Shown here: positions 20,370 through 30,836 of the stretch, in pieces
Layout: each line of letters opens with the position of its first letter
Position numbering within the stretch: the stretch's first letter is position 1
Source: Lathyrus oleraceus
Taxonomy: Eukaryota; Streptophyta; Magnoliopsida; Fabales; Fabaceae
NCBI RefSeq assembly: GCF_024323335.1
Contig: NC_066580.1
Location: 441,769,351-441,833,350 of the forward strand
Direction: 5' to 3'
DNA length: 64,000 bases
Notes under the pieces: generated by a model
The model's database searches: none
What the model was told of the DNA's origin: nothing
What the model saw: the letters and a program-made list of their open reading frames with translations, nothing else
Translations under genes and position numbers: made by a program

Positions 20370-21662
20370 AAAACTTGATCGCGACTTTATGAGTCGAATT
20401 TGGGATACAAACTGCAAGTGCACAGTTCTATCGCGTAGTTTTAAAAGATATCGATCCCACAGGGACTTATGAATCGATATACCGTTATCTAAGGTTACTA
20501 CGTAAATCTAAGGTGAAAATGTTTGATTGTTTGGGGAAAACTAAGAGCTAAACTAATATCTAGATTAAATATTAATAAGACGGATATCGGTATGTAGTTC
20601 GTCAAAACTAGGGAATCAAGTCTTTGTCGGTTTCTTGGTTTTAAAATGAATCATTTCGGTTAACTTTATTGGTTAAAGGTTCTATCTCAAACTCTCGCTC
20701 TGTTGAATAAACCATGATTTTATATTAATGTTGCTGTCACTTATAATTAAGTCAAAAACCATATTTTGAAAGCAATAAAGTTGCAGAAACTCTTTTTAAG
20801 AAAATACTGACCGTTTTAAACACCCTTATCTCAAACTCTCGCTCTGTTGACTTAGGTTATATAATTAAATCCAAATGCTTAACTCTCGTCCTCACATTCA
20901 ATCTTTAAAAATACTTTTTGGAAAAGGTCAGAATTTAATTAACTCCAAAACTTGCTCTCGCCCTGATCTAGAATTAATGCCTAACTTACACTGTCCAGTT
21001 AAAATCTCAAACTCTCGCTCTATTGATTTTAACTTCTTTATGTCTTTTACTTTTGTAAAAAAATCTTGTTATTAAACCTGTAAGTTGAGACCGTAAAAAG
21101 ATTGATTTTGATTTTAAGTTTAGATAGACCGACTCAGTCTTGATCCCTTATTCTGCTTACTTTACATACCGATACCTAGGCAAATTAGCCAGACATGCTA
21201 AATAAATAAGAATTTATATCATGCATAAACAGACTCATTCCAGGCAGATAATATAGATAAATAATAAAACAAAATATTAAATAATGATTAAAGAACCTGA
21301 ATGCGTAATACAATGGTCTTGAACACTCCACCACAAACCGGTAGGATTTGTTCTTGGATTCTTCAATTAAACAGTAAATTAAATCAAGGAAATAAAACTG
21401 GAATATAACGTAAGGTTAAATCCAGTATAAAATTGCACAATAGTTTCCGGTGTAGAAACTATTATGCGAAAAATATCTAAAAGCTAAAACTGGAAAGGTA
21501 AATTTGCAAGGGAAAAAGAACGTAAAGCTTGCAAAAGAAATAAATAAAATAAACAATGCTGGAAAAGAAAAAATAAGCAAAAGGCGTGATAAGAAAATTT
21601 GGCAGAGCTTCGGCAATGTGAGCGTGGAAATACCGGTCCTTTGAAACTTCCCAATTAGCTGC

Positions 21663-21670
21663 TATTTATA
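21663..21670 (-). promoter_or_regulatory. TATA box of the A LTR
   Basis: Minus strand TATAAATA, flanked by a short dyad GCTG...CAGC. Also present at 9780-9787 in the other LTR. Confidence 0.7.
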
Positions 21671-21799
21671 CAGCTGCTGGTGTAACTGCTTTTCCAGGGT
21701 TTCCGTGTGCGTGGTCTCGTTCCGAGGGTTAAGTGTGCGTGGAAATAGCTTTCAACGTGGTCAGTTGAGTTCCTTGCGCCAAAAATATAGAGGACTGGT

Positions 21800-21884
21800 G
21801 TGACGCTCGTCACACCATGTGTGACGCTCGTCACAGGAATGCTTTTAGTGTGACGCTCGTCACAACCCTTGTGACGCCCGTCAC
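21800..21884 (-). promoter_or_regulatory. Four TGACG palindromes upstream of the A promoter
   Basis: GTGACG-CT-CGTCAC at 21800-21813, 21821-21834 and 21850-21863, and GTGACG-CC-CGTCAC at 21871-21884. Each is a 6-bp dyad and so offers two inverted TGACG cores. They lie 130-220 bp upstream of the TATA box. TGACG is the known core for TGA bZIP factors; binding here is inference. Confidence 0.6.
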
Positions 21885-22117
21885 AGGCATAACGTGCACT
21901 TTCTTTGGGCTGGGCTTGGTCTTTATTATTTGTTTCCTTTTTATTCCTTTTTACACCTCCTTTTCTTCCCTTTTTCACTTTTGCTTCAAAATGGATACCT
22001 GACATAAATAGCAAGGAAATACTGCATAATATCTGATAAAATGAGATAAACTAAAGTAAATGATAATATAATCTAATTGAATTAAGTCTTAAAATGTGAT
22101 ATAATTTCGTGTTATCA

Positions 22118-22122
22118 GCAAC
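22118..22122. repeat. Target site duplication of element A, right copy (GCAAC)
   Basis: Matches 8488-8492 exactly; O pol continues directly after it. Confidence 0.97.
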
Positions 22123-24823
22123 ATACCAGTGTGCTATGGTGGTTTTGTTCCATGACATGATCCATCATGAAATAGAAGTATATGTGGATGACTTGATAGC
22201 CAGATCTCATACTGAAGAAGAACATCTCGATCATTTATACAAACTGTTTGAGAGGTTGAAGAAATACAAGTTGAGACTGAACCCGAACAAATGCACCTTT
22301 GGAGTAAGATCCGGTAAACTCTTGGGATTTATTGTCAGTAGTAAAGGAATTGAGGTTGACCCGGCTAAGGTGAGAACTATTCAAGAAATGCCAGTTCCCC
22401 GTACAGATAAAGAAGTCAGAGGTTTCTTGGGACGTTTGAATTACATTACCCGATTTATCTCCCATTTGACCGCTACCTGCAAACCCATCTTCAAGTTAGT
22501 GAGGAAAAATCAAGAGATGATATGGAATGATGAATGTCAAGAAGCTTTTGACAAAATCAAGAAGTACCTCCAAGAACCTCCAATTCTGATGCCACCAGTT
22601 GAAGGAAGACCTCTAATTATGTATTTGACCGTGTTAGAAAATTCAATGGGGTGTGTGTTGGGGCAACATGACGAGTCTGGTCGAAAAGAGCATGCCATAT
22701 ACTACCTTAGCAAAAAGTTTACCGACTGTGAAACAAGATACTCACTGCTCGAGAGAACTTGCTGTGCTCTGGCATGGGCTGCTCGCCGACTAAGACAGTA
22801 TATGTTGAATCATACCACTTTGTTGATTTCTAAGATGGATCATATCAAATACATATTTGAGAAACCTGCCCTCTCCGGAAGAATAGCAAGATGGCAGATG
22901 ATTTTAACAGAGTATGATATCCAGTATACTACCCAGAAAGCAATCAAAGGAAGCGTGCTAGCTGATCATTTGGCTCATCAAGCAGTGGATGATTACCAAT
23001 CTATGAATTTTGAGTTCCCAGATGAGGATGTCATGCTTGTTGCTGATTATGAAGAACCTGGGCCGAATGAAGGACCCGAAAGGGAATCCCGATGGACTAT
23101 GGTTTTTGACGGATCTTCTAATGCGTTGGGCAACGGTGTGGGCGTTGTAATTATTTCCCCCAAGGGTTGCCATACACCCTTCACTGCTAGACTATGTTTT
23201 GATTGTACCAACAATATGGCCGAGTATGAAGCCTGTATTTTGGGACTCAGAGCTGCTATAGACCTGAGAATCAAGTTTTTGAGTGTGTATGGAGACTCAG
23301 CTTTGGTAATCAGTCAGATCAAAGGAGCATGGGACACTAAACATCTGAATATCATCCCTTATCGAGAACGGGTGTTGACATTAATCCCATATTTCGAAGA
23401 GATTACATTCGAACATATTCCACGAGAGGAGAATCAGTTGGCAGACGCATTGGCTACCATGTCATCTATGTTCAGAGTCAGATGGGACAATGAAGCTCCC
23501 ACGATCACCATTGAACGATTAGATGAACCAGCATATTGTTATGAACTTAACGCGGATGAAGTAGAAGAGAAACCTTGGTTCCACGAAGTAAAAAGATATT
23601 TAGAAGCTCAGGAATACCCTGAAGGGGCATCCATCAATGACAGAAATTTTTTGAGGAAGTTCTCCGCTAAATTCTTTCTGAGTAATGGAGTATTATACAA
23701 ACGTAATCATGATTCGACTCTGCTTCGCTGTGTGGATAAAAAGGAAGCAGAAAAGATTATGGAAGACATGCATGACGGTATTTTTGGGACTCACTCTAGT
23801 GGACATACAATGGCCAAGAAGATTCTGAGATCAGGGTATTATTGGTCTACCATGGAAGCTGATTGCCACCATCACTCCAGAACTTGTCACAAGTGCCAGA
23901 TCTATGCGGATAAAGTACATGTGCCTCCTGCTCCATTAAACGTGTTGACAGCTCCTTGGCCCTTTGCAATGTGGGGCATTGATATGATCGGGGAGATTAA
24001 ACCTACTGCTTCTAATGGACATCGTTTCATCCTTGTTGCTATTGATTACTTTACAAAGTGGGTAGAGGCAGCCTCATTTGCTTCTGTCACCAAGAATGTG
24101 GTGGCACGGTTCATCAAGAATAGTCTTATTTGTCGATATGGCGTCCCTGAAAGAGTTATCACTGATAATGGTACCAATTTGAACAACAAGCTGATTACTG
24201 AACTCTACACGCAGTTCAAAATAAAACACCATAACTCTTCTCCGTACCGGCCAAAGATGAACGGCGCCGTGGAGGCTGCTAATAAGAATATTAAGAAGAT
24301 TATACAAAAGATGACAGTGACGTACAAAGACTGGCATGAAATGTTACCATTTGCTCTTCATGGTTATCGCACTTCAGTACGAACTTCGACAGGGGCAACT
24401 CCTTTCTCTTTAGTCTACGGAATGGAAGCCGTCTTACCTGTGGAAGTTCAGATTCCCTCTCTAAGAATCATGAAAGAGGCAGGTTTAGACGAGGATGAAT
24501 GGATTCAGACTCGACTCGATCAGATAAATTTGATTGATGAAAAGAGACTTGTGGCTGTTTGTCATGGGCAAATATATCAGAAGCGCATGACCCAGGCATT
24601 CAACAAAAAGGTCAAGAGACGGGTGTATCAAATTGGCGACTTGGTGATTAAGCGTATCATTCTACCATAAAGTGATCCCCGGGGCAAATGGACTCCCACA
24701 TACGAAGGGCCATTTGTAGTTAAGAAGGTATTCTCTGGTGGAGCCATGATACTTGCTACAATGGATGGCGAAGACTTCCCACATCCCGTGAATGCATACA
24801 TAGTTAAAAAATACTACGCATAA
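22118..24823 (+). pseudogene. pol: Pol of O, C-terminal part: RT thumb, two RNase H domains, integrase
   Basis: Continues the RT from 8492. Catalytic YVDD at 22181-22192. First RNase H domain about 22530-22990 (EAFDKIKKYLQEPPILMPPV; YYLSKKFTDCETRYSLLERT). A second, plant-acquired RNase H about 23090-23460 with D-E-D-D residues in VFDGSSN, NMAEYEACILGLRAA, VYGDSALVISQIKG and NQLADALATM; this dual RNase H marks the Tat lineage. Integrase: zinc finger about 23780-23905 (GTHSSGHTMAKK, CHKCQIY), core MWGIDMIGEI, ITDNGTNLNN, NGAVEAANKNIKK. A TAA at 24668 stops the frame; homologous text (DPRGKWTPTYEGPFVV) runs on in frame to TAA 24821-24823. No chromodomain. Confidence 0.92.
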
Positions 24824-26007
24824 AAGAGACCCGCTAGGTCGACGTATCTAGGCAAAAGTAAGGGCATCCCGACGAACCAAAAGGGTTCGGGCAAAAACTA
24901 GGGATAAACATATAAAAATGTACACCCGGCAAGTCGAAAACCTGAAAAGGCGGCTTGGGCAAAAAAGGGTATCCTGGTGGACTGAAAACCTGAAAAGGCG
25001 GTCCAGGCAAAAATTAGGGATTAAAAGCGTGTGACTATGTCCCATTCTCAGACGACTTCATCCAAGTTCAAGGGACTGAACAAGCCAATCACTTCTATCC
25101 GACAGCAGGAGATGAGATGCTTGAAGACATAATGACAGTAGTAAAATTAAAATCAACAGGTTTTTTCCTTCATAGCTTTTTCTTTATGTTCTCGACAATT
25201 TCCTCTTACTAGGATTTCTGTCTCCGTGTATTCAAATTGCCTGTTTATAGGCCCTCTTTCAAAATCAATACAATGTTATTTCCAAAAAAATGCTTTTGTT
25301 TTACTTTTTCTGTTTTGTTTGCATAAACGTCCATTGATTTAATTTGAATTAATATATGTATTTGAATATGATCGATGTTTACCAAAATGCATGCATAAAA
25401 TAAAAATAGCGATTACTACAAGACTTCAGGATCGAGGAAAGGTCTAACCATGCTTTCCAATGAATCAGTTGCCAATTCTACTCCCCAGCAAAGCCAGTTA
25501 TTCCCCAGAAAAAATCGGCATTACTAGACAGACTGATCATCTCTTCTATCCCCAGCCAAGCTCTGTTGAATATTTCTACCATCAGATAGAAATCAAATAC
25601 CCCCAGCAGAGAAAGGGTCATCAATACAAATATCTCTAGCCAGAATATTGGGATTTATTTTCCCCTGGAAAAACTTTCCCCACGCATAATTCATTCATTA
25701 CATCATTTCAAAACATACGCATGCATACAACATTTGCATTTATTTCCGAAAGCATAAAACATCTCATGCATCATGACATAGCATGAAGCTAACTTTATTT
25801 TTCAGGTTAATTATCCTCCTGATACAGTCAAAACAAAGGTCCATTCAGACGGACATCTTTATCAATTACATTCAAGATTCAAATACATCTCTCAAATATA
25901 ATCCATATGAACATCCATTCTGACAAGCACTCTGATATTCTCCCAATGGTGGCATCTTTAAGCCCACCCCAGATATTCATTGCAAATACAACATATACAA
26001 ATACTAT
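24824..26007 (+). other. 3' UTR of O, proximal part
   Basis: Non-coding. It begins with a 48-bp direct repeat: 'gaaaacctgaaaaggcgg' at 24936 and 24984. It continues with short similar phrases ending in 'cccagc' (25495-25620). No ORF of note. Confidence 0.7.
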
Positions 26008-27172
26008 CAGATATAGCCTAGCGTACGGTTCATTCTGGTTCAGCTCAACATATGACTCCTTCAACTACTCAGATACGATCTAACGTACGATCCATTCTGA
26101 TCTTTAAATCCTCAGATACTACCTAGCGTACGGTACATTCCGGGGTGTAGTCTAGCGTACGACTACTTTCTTTTCAGATACAGCCTAACGTACGGCTCAT
26201 TCTGCAACTCAGATACGATCTAACGTACGATCCATTCTGATCTTCAAAGCCTCAGATACTACCTAGCGTACGGTACATTCCGGGGTGTAGTCTAGCGTAC
26301 GACTACTTTCTTCTTCAGATACAGCCTAACGTACGGCTCATTCTGCAACTCAGATACGATCTAACGTACGATCCATTCTGATCTTCAAATCCTCAGATAC
26401 TACCTAGCGTACGGTACATTCCGGGGTGTAGTCTAGCGTACGACTACTTTCTTTTTCAGATACAGCCTAACGTACGGCTCATTCTGCAACTCCAATACGG
26501 TCTAACGTACGACCCATTTGGATCTTCAACTCAGATACGATCTAGCGTACGATCCATTCTGATTCTACCTTCGTCAGATACAGCCTAACGTACGGCTCAT
26601 TCTGCTACTCAGATACGATCTAACATACGATCCATTCTGATCTTCAAATCCTCAGATACTACCTAGCGTACGGTACATTCCGGGGTGTAGTCTAGCGTAC
26701 GACTACTTTCTTTTCAGATACAGCCTAACGTACGACTCATTCTGCAACTCAGATACGATCTAACGTACGATCCATTCTGATCTTCAAAGCCTCAGATACT
26801 ACCTAGCGTACGGTACATTCCGGGGTGTAGTCTAGCGTACAACTACTTTCTTCTTCAGATACAACCTAACGTACGGCTCATTCTGCAACTCAGATACGAT
26901 CTAACGTACGATCCATTCTGATCTTCAAATCCTCAGATACTACCTAGCGTACGGTACATTCCGGGGTGTAGTCTAGCGTACGACTACTTTCTTTTTCAGA
27001 TACAGCCTAACGTACGGCTCATTCTGCAACTCAGATATGATCTAGAGTATGATCCATTCTGATCCTTTATCCCCAGCGAAGTCGACAACCTGATGGATGA
27101 CTCACTATACGGTCTAGCGTACGACCCGGTGTGACACCCATGTCTTCAAATTGGTCTGACGTACGACACAAT
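26008..27172 (+). repeat. Hairpin-repeat array in the 3' UTR of O
   Basis: More than thirty units of about 35 bp, each built round CGTACG. Sets of four units make a 141-bp period: the 'cagatacagcc' head recurs at 26175, 26316, 26457, 26575, 26715, 26856 and 26997. A larger 540-bp period repeats the 141+141+118 pattern from 26175 at 26715. Each unit can fold on itself: outer arms such as CAGA/TCTG, inner arms such as GATC/GATC, AGCC/GGCT, TACC/GGTA or GTAGTC/GACTAC, and an 8-nt loop TAACGTAC or TAGCGTAC. Hypervariable 3' UTRs that seed satellites are known for Ogre elements; the covarying hairpins are what I see here. Confidence 0.9.
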
Positions 27173-27347
27173 CTGAAGCTCTCATCATCAAACTTCCTGG
27201 ATGGCATCTTTAAGCCCATCTCCATCAAGACCTACTGTTGATTAACAAGTGCAAATTTTTGGGGAATTCTCAGTGTTCAATAATCTTCCACCTCCAGACC
27301 CCGAATGGCATACACACCATTCTAACTCTCTCGGTTCAAGAATATTG
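27173..27347 (+). other. Distal 3' UTR of O
   Basis: About 175 bp between the hairpin array and the PPT; no structure recognised. Confidence 0.5.
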
Positions 27348-27359
27348 AACAGGGGCAGC
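27348..27359 (+). other. Polypurine tract of O (weak)
   Basis: AACAGGGGCAGC directly before the 3' LTR: short and broken by C, but it is the only purine-rich run at the boundary. Confidence 0.5.
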
Positions 27360-29317
27360 TGTCATACCCCAAAATTTGCCCGTTAATGTTACAAGGCATT
27401 TTTTAAGGCACTCAAACTTATTTTTCAAGGCATTGATCTTAAAGGAACAAAGACCCAGCACATAGATGGTCAAATCCAGAAAATGGCCTAAACTGGTCTG
27501 CTCGCTAGGCGAGCAGAATCCTTCGCCTAGCGAACCCTTCGCTGCACCGCTCGCCTAGCGAAGCTTGCGAATACCAGAAATTTTGGGCTTCATTCTGAGC
27601 CCATTAGGTCACGAAAAGCATTATAAATACCAGCACTTCAGTCAGAAAAAGAAAAGGGGGGAGGAGGACGGAAACGGAACGAAAACAGGAGATAGAAAGG
27701 AAAACACTCACAGACAGCAAACCCTGGAGGCTAACCCAGAGAATTCAGAGCAACCCTAAAGGAAACCCTGAAGGAAACTCATCTGCACCAAGGTTATCTC
27801 CGCCCAACTCAATCCGGCGCCAACCCTAAGAGTGACTTGCCAATTCAAGGTTGCAATCCAATTGCAAACAGGTTTGCATTACTATTACCGCTTTATGTTC
27901 TTAATTTGCATGTGGCATTATGATTGAATTTATAAAAATATCTTAAGTGTTGCATGTGAATTTAAGTATGTATGAATATCTTGAACGTTTAACCATGTAA
28001 TTTTTGTGATGGATGCCATAGGGTGTGAAGCTTGCTGGAATCGTACTGTTCTAAAATTCAAAACCCGCAGCCGTTCGCTAGCACATCGCTAAGCGAACAT
28101 GTAGTGAGTGTTCGCCAAGCCCTCGCTAGGCGAGGCAGCAACGAACATGACAGTCGCTGATTTTTTCGTTCTGATTTTTGCTTAGCTGACATGTTTTATT
28201 GTAATCATGCATTATTTACCTGACACTATTTCTGTTGTGATGCCTTTTATTTGGTGCAACTCTTGATTGCACCCTGATTTGGTATTCTGACCTGTTTGCT
28301 GAATTTTGTAAGGGTTCACATACTCCCGGAGAAGGTAGCTTGCTAGGTATTCCACTTTATTTGTGGGATACCCTTAGGGAGATTCACCCTAATTACCTAA
28401 TTGATTATAATATGGACCTAATTACCTAATTGATTACAACTACCTAATTGATTGTAAAATATTGCCTTTGAATATGTGATCTTGGACCTCTCTTTGTTGC
28501 CTTACGGTATTCCGGTATTATGGTCATGTCCCGCGAATGTGGGGATACACTTAGCAAAGACCCTTCGATTAAATCATCATGTCCCTATAAAATAAATCAT
28601 CGTCCCTCGGATGTTGCCTGCGAATATATGATTTTGTCCCTCGGTGACCCGTCGTTGTAGCCTACGGTTAAGTGATGATCGTCCCTTCGAATGCTAAGGT
28701 ATCCTTACAAATGTTGCCTTCAATGACCAATCGATGACCCTACGATGACCCTTTTACATCCAAAGGATAAAACTACTTACTTCTCAATAGTAAGGACAGT
28801 TTTACTCTCATAAGGATAGGAAATGCCCATAAAGGCCTTGGGTAGGTATAACTCTTAATTACTGGCTCACAACCTAAAACATTTTTCATACCTCACACTT
28901 TGCGAATACTAGAAAATTACCACTTGGTATACATTCGTACTAGAATCATTGCCAAGTTATATTTTTCTAAACCGCTTTCAAAATTAAACGAGATAAATAC
29001 TTTGTATACATTCGTACAAGAATCATTACAAAGTTAAACTCTCTTTTCAAAACATTTTTTAAGCAATTCACAAACACTTTTTTCAGACAAACATAAGTGA
29101 TCCAGCAATTAAGAGCCCATGGATAGCCATGGATACAAAGGGTGCTAACACCTTCCCTTTGTATAATGTACCTCCCGAACCCAAAATCTAATTAAGGTCT
29201 TTCCTGTTCTTTTCCACCTTTCCTTATGGGATAAAAGAAAAGTCGGTGGCGACTCTTGCTATCCGCGACATTTGCTTTCCAAAGCAAAAACACACAAAGT
29301 CAGTTCACCGTATGACA
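27360..29317 (+). repeat. 3' LTR of element O
   Basis: 1958 bp, TG...CA, matching 219-2176 with about 15 substitutions (about 13 transitions). It carries the TATA box at 27622-27629 and the twin-hairpin module at 29117-29164. Confidence 0.95.
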
Positions 29318-29322
29318 TTGGG
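29318..29322. repeat. Target site duplication of element O, right copy (TTGGG)
   Basis: Identical to 214-218. Confidence 0.95.
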
Positions 29323-30836
29323 TTTAATAGGAACATGAATAAATGTGTTTTCATTGCTATTTCAATTTTTTCCTTTACCAATTTTCAGTAATATCCTCTT
29401 AGAGGAATTATTTCCTTATGTACTATCACCCATTTACGGGTCAAGTTGAATAAATAAAGTCTTTTATCTTTGTTTTTAATTTTTATTGCTTGATTAAAAA
29501 ATGTCAATTATTTTTCAATAATGCATTAAAACATCGGGTATAATAAAAAGCTTTCAAAAATATATTTTACTTTGATTTCGAAACATCTAAAGGACCGTAG
29601 TCTTCCAGCAATGTATCCCAGGAAAGACACATGGTCCCTAATCAAAAGTCATAACTTAAGCAATATTGAGGTCTCTTCCTTTCAAGTCATATAGAGTAGT
29701 TTCTGAAATCAAGAATATCATGACCTGTTCCACGGACATATCAAAGTCTCAAGGGGTCGGAGAGTCGGAGTGTTACAGAAACCCCGATTCCCACAATTTC
29801 ACATATTCATCACACATATCATAAAAGAGGCGTTAGCCCAAATAATGCATCATGCATAAACACATACATCACTTCAAAAACATACATCCACGTGAACATG
29901 CATAACTTAACATAGGATTTGTGATAGCTACTAGAAGTCCAATCCCCAACTATACAAGTACAATTTCCTAAGCAGGAGGGCTTATTGGCCTTCCCCAGTA
30001 AGTAATACTTCCGCACACACCTTTTCAATAAAGGATTTCCCCAACAAGCTCACTCACCATGAGTATTTAAGAAAACACATATAGTAAACAGGTCATCCTA
30101 GATGATCATTATTAACTAGTGAGTAGGTGTTCATCTCTGACATCTCCAACTTAACAACCTATCCCACACACAAGATAAGTTCCATAAAATACAGGGTTTC
30201 AACATATAACCACCGGAAGATCATTAGAGTCCTACCAAGATTCCAAATGATCAGATGATCATAGGAATTGCAACAAATGGAGGATCGTCAGAGTGCTACC
30301 AAGATTCCAAGTGATCGGATGATCATAGGAATTGCAACGACCAGAGGATCGTCAGAGTCCTACCAAGATTCCAAATGATTGAATGATCATAGAAATTTTA
30401 ACAATCAGAGGATCATCAGAGTCCTACCTGATTCGCGTAAAATGATTGGATGATCACAGGAATCGTATGCGAGTTTCACCCGGACAGGTTGAAACAGATC
30501 AAAGGGGTTCCTACTAGGGTTTTACCAAGTAACGACTAGAGGGACGTCAGAGTCCTACCCGATTTCCGTAGAATGATTGGGTGATCATGGGAATCATAGG
30601 CAAGTTTTACCCAGATGGGCTGAAATTAATCAACAAGGTATAACTGAGGTTCTATCATAGGTTGGTTGGGATAACAACAAAGCATTAAGGATTGTTCTAT
30701 CGTTGCTCATTCCCATAATCTACTAACCACTGGGTCAAAATTAGGGTCATTCTCTATATTTAATCATCTCCTTCCGAGAGGATAAAGACTCATTGTCATC
30801 ATCCTCCCTGTTTGAAGCCGATTAAATAGGGACAAC
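29323..30836 (+). mobile_element. 3' UTR of element H (right of the O insertion)
   Basis: Non-coding sequence leading to an LTR that starts at 30837. It contains a 64-bp tandem repeat (separate entry) and ends in 'aatagggacaac', a weak PPT. It continues 1-218. Confidence 0.65.
30219..30600 (+). repeat. 64-bp hairpin repeats in the 3' UTR of H
   Basis: Heads 'gatcrtcagagtcctacc' at 30219, 30283, 30347 and 30411, exactly 64 bp apart, and a diverged unit at about 30543. Each unit folds in two levels. In the first the outer arms are ATTCC (30240-30244) and GGAAT (30264-30268), with inner arms ATGATC/GATCAT and loop AGAT. In the last the outer arms are GATTTCC (30561) and GGGAATC (30589), with inner ATGATT/GATCAT and loop GGGT; both stems keep pairing through a G-U wobble. 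Confidence 0.8.

Larger units (their letters stand above)
8493..22117 (-). mobile_element. Athila-lineage Ty3/gypsy retrotransposon A, nested in the RT of O
   Basis: 13,625 bp with 1742-bp LTRs, GCAAC duplications, a tRNA-Asp PBS, gag, pro, pol and two further ORFs between pol and the 3' LTR. A perfect tRNA-Asp PBS, an FMDD polymerase box, and ATHILA-type ORFs after pol mark the Athila branch (legume relatives are Cyclops and Calypso). I count two LTR differences (8770/20653 and 10042/21925), so insertion is very recent. Damage is slight: one stop between gag and pro, a one-base shift between pro and pol, and one shift in the last ORF. Sense is the minus strand, so its 5' LTR is the right-hand one. 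Confidence 0.95.
20376..22117 (-). repeat. 5' LTR of element A (right copy)
   Basis: 1742 bp, two differences from 8493-10234. In sense order it has TG, four TGACG palindromes, TATA box and CA. Repeats of 'atctcaaactctcgctctgttga' lie at several places (20684, 20829, 21004). Confidence 0.97.
219..29317 (+). mobile_element. Ogre-like (Tat lineage) Ty3/gypsy LTR retrotransposon O, with a nested Athila element
   Basis: Complete element: LTRs of 1958 bp starting TG and ending CA, TTGGG duplications, PBS, ORF1, gag-pro, a probable intron, pol, a long 3' UTR with repeats, and a weak PPT. Without the nested element A and its duplicated 5 bp the length is about 15.5 kb. An extra ORF upstream of gag, a second RNase H in pol, a tRNA-Arg-type PBS and the lack of a chromodomain are Tat/Ogre traits. 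I count about 15 differences between the LTRs, nearly all transitions. Each coding part has at least one nonsense codon or frameshift, so it is not autonomous. Confidence 0.93.

Noticed and set aside
22109..22117. ORF start (codon-level) of O pol at 22109
   Set aside because: These bases belong to the LTR end of A; the real O sequence begins at the GCAAC copy at 22118.
26008..27172. CRISPR-like array
   Set aside because: Units are contiguous without unique spacers, and this is eukaryotic retroelement DNA.
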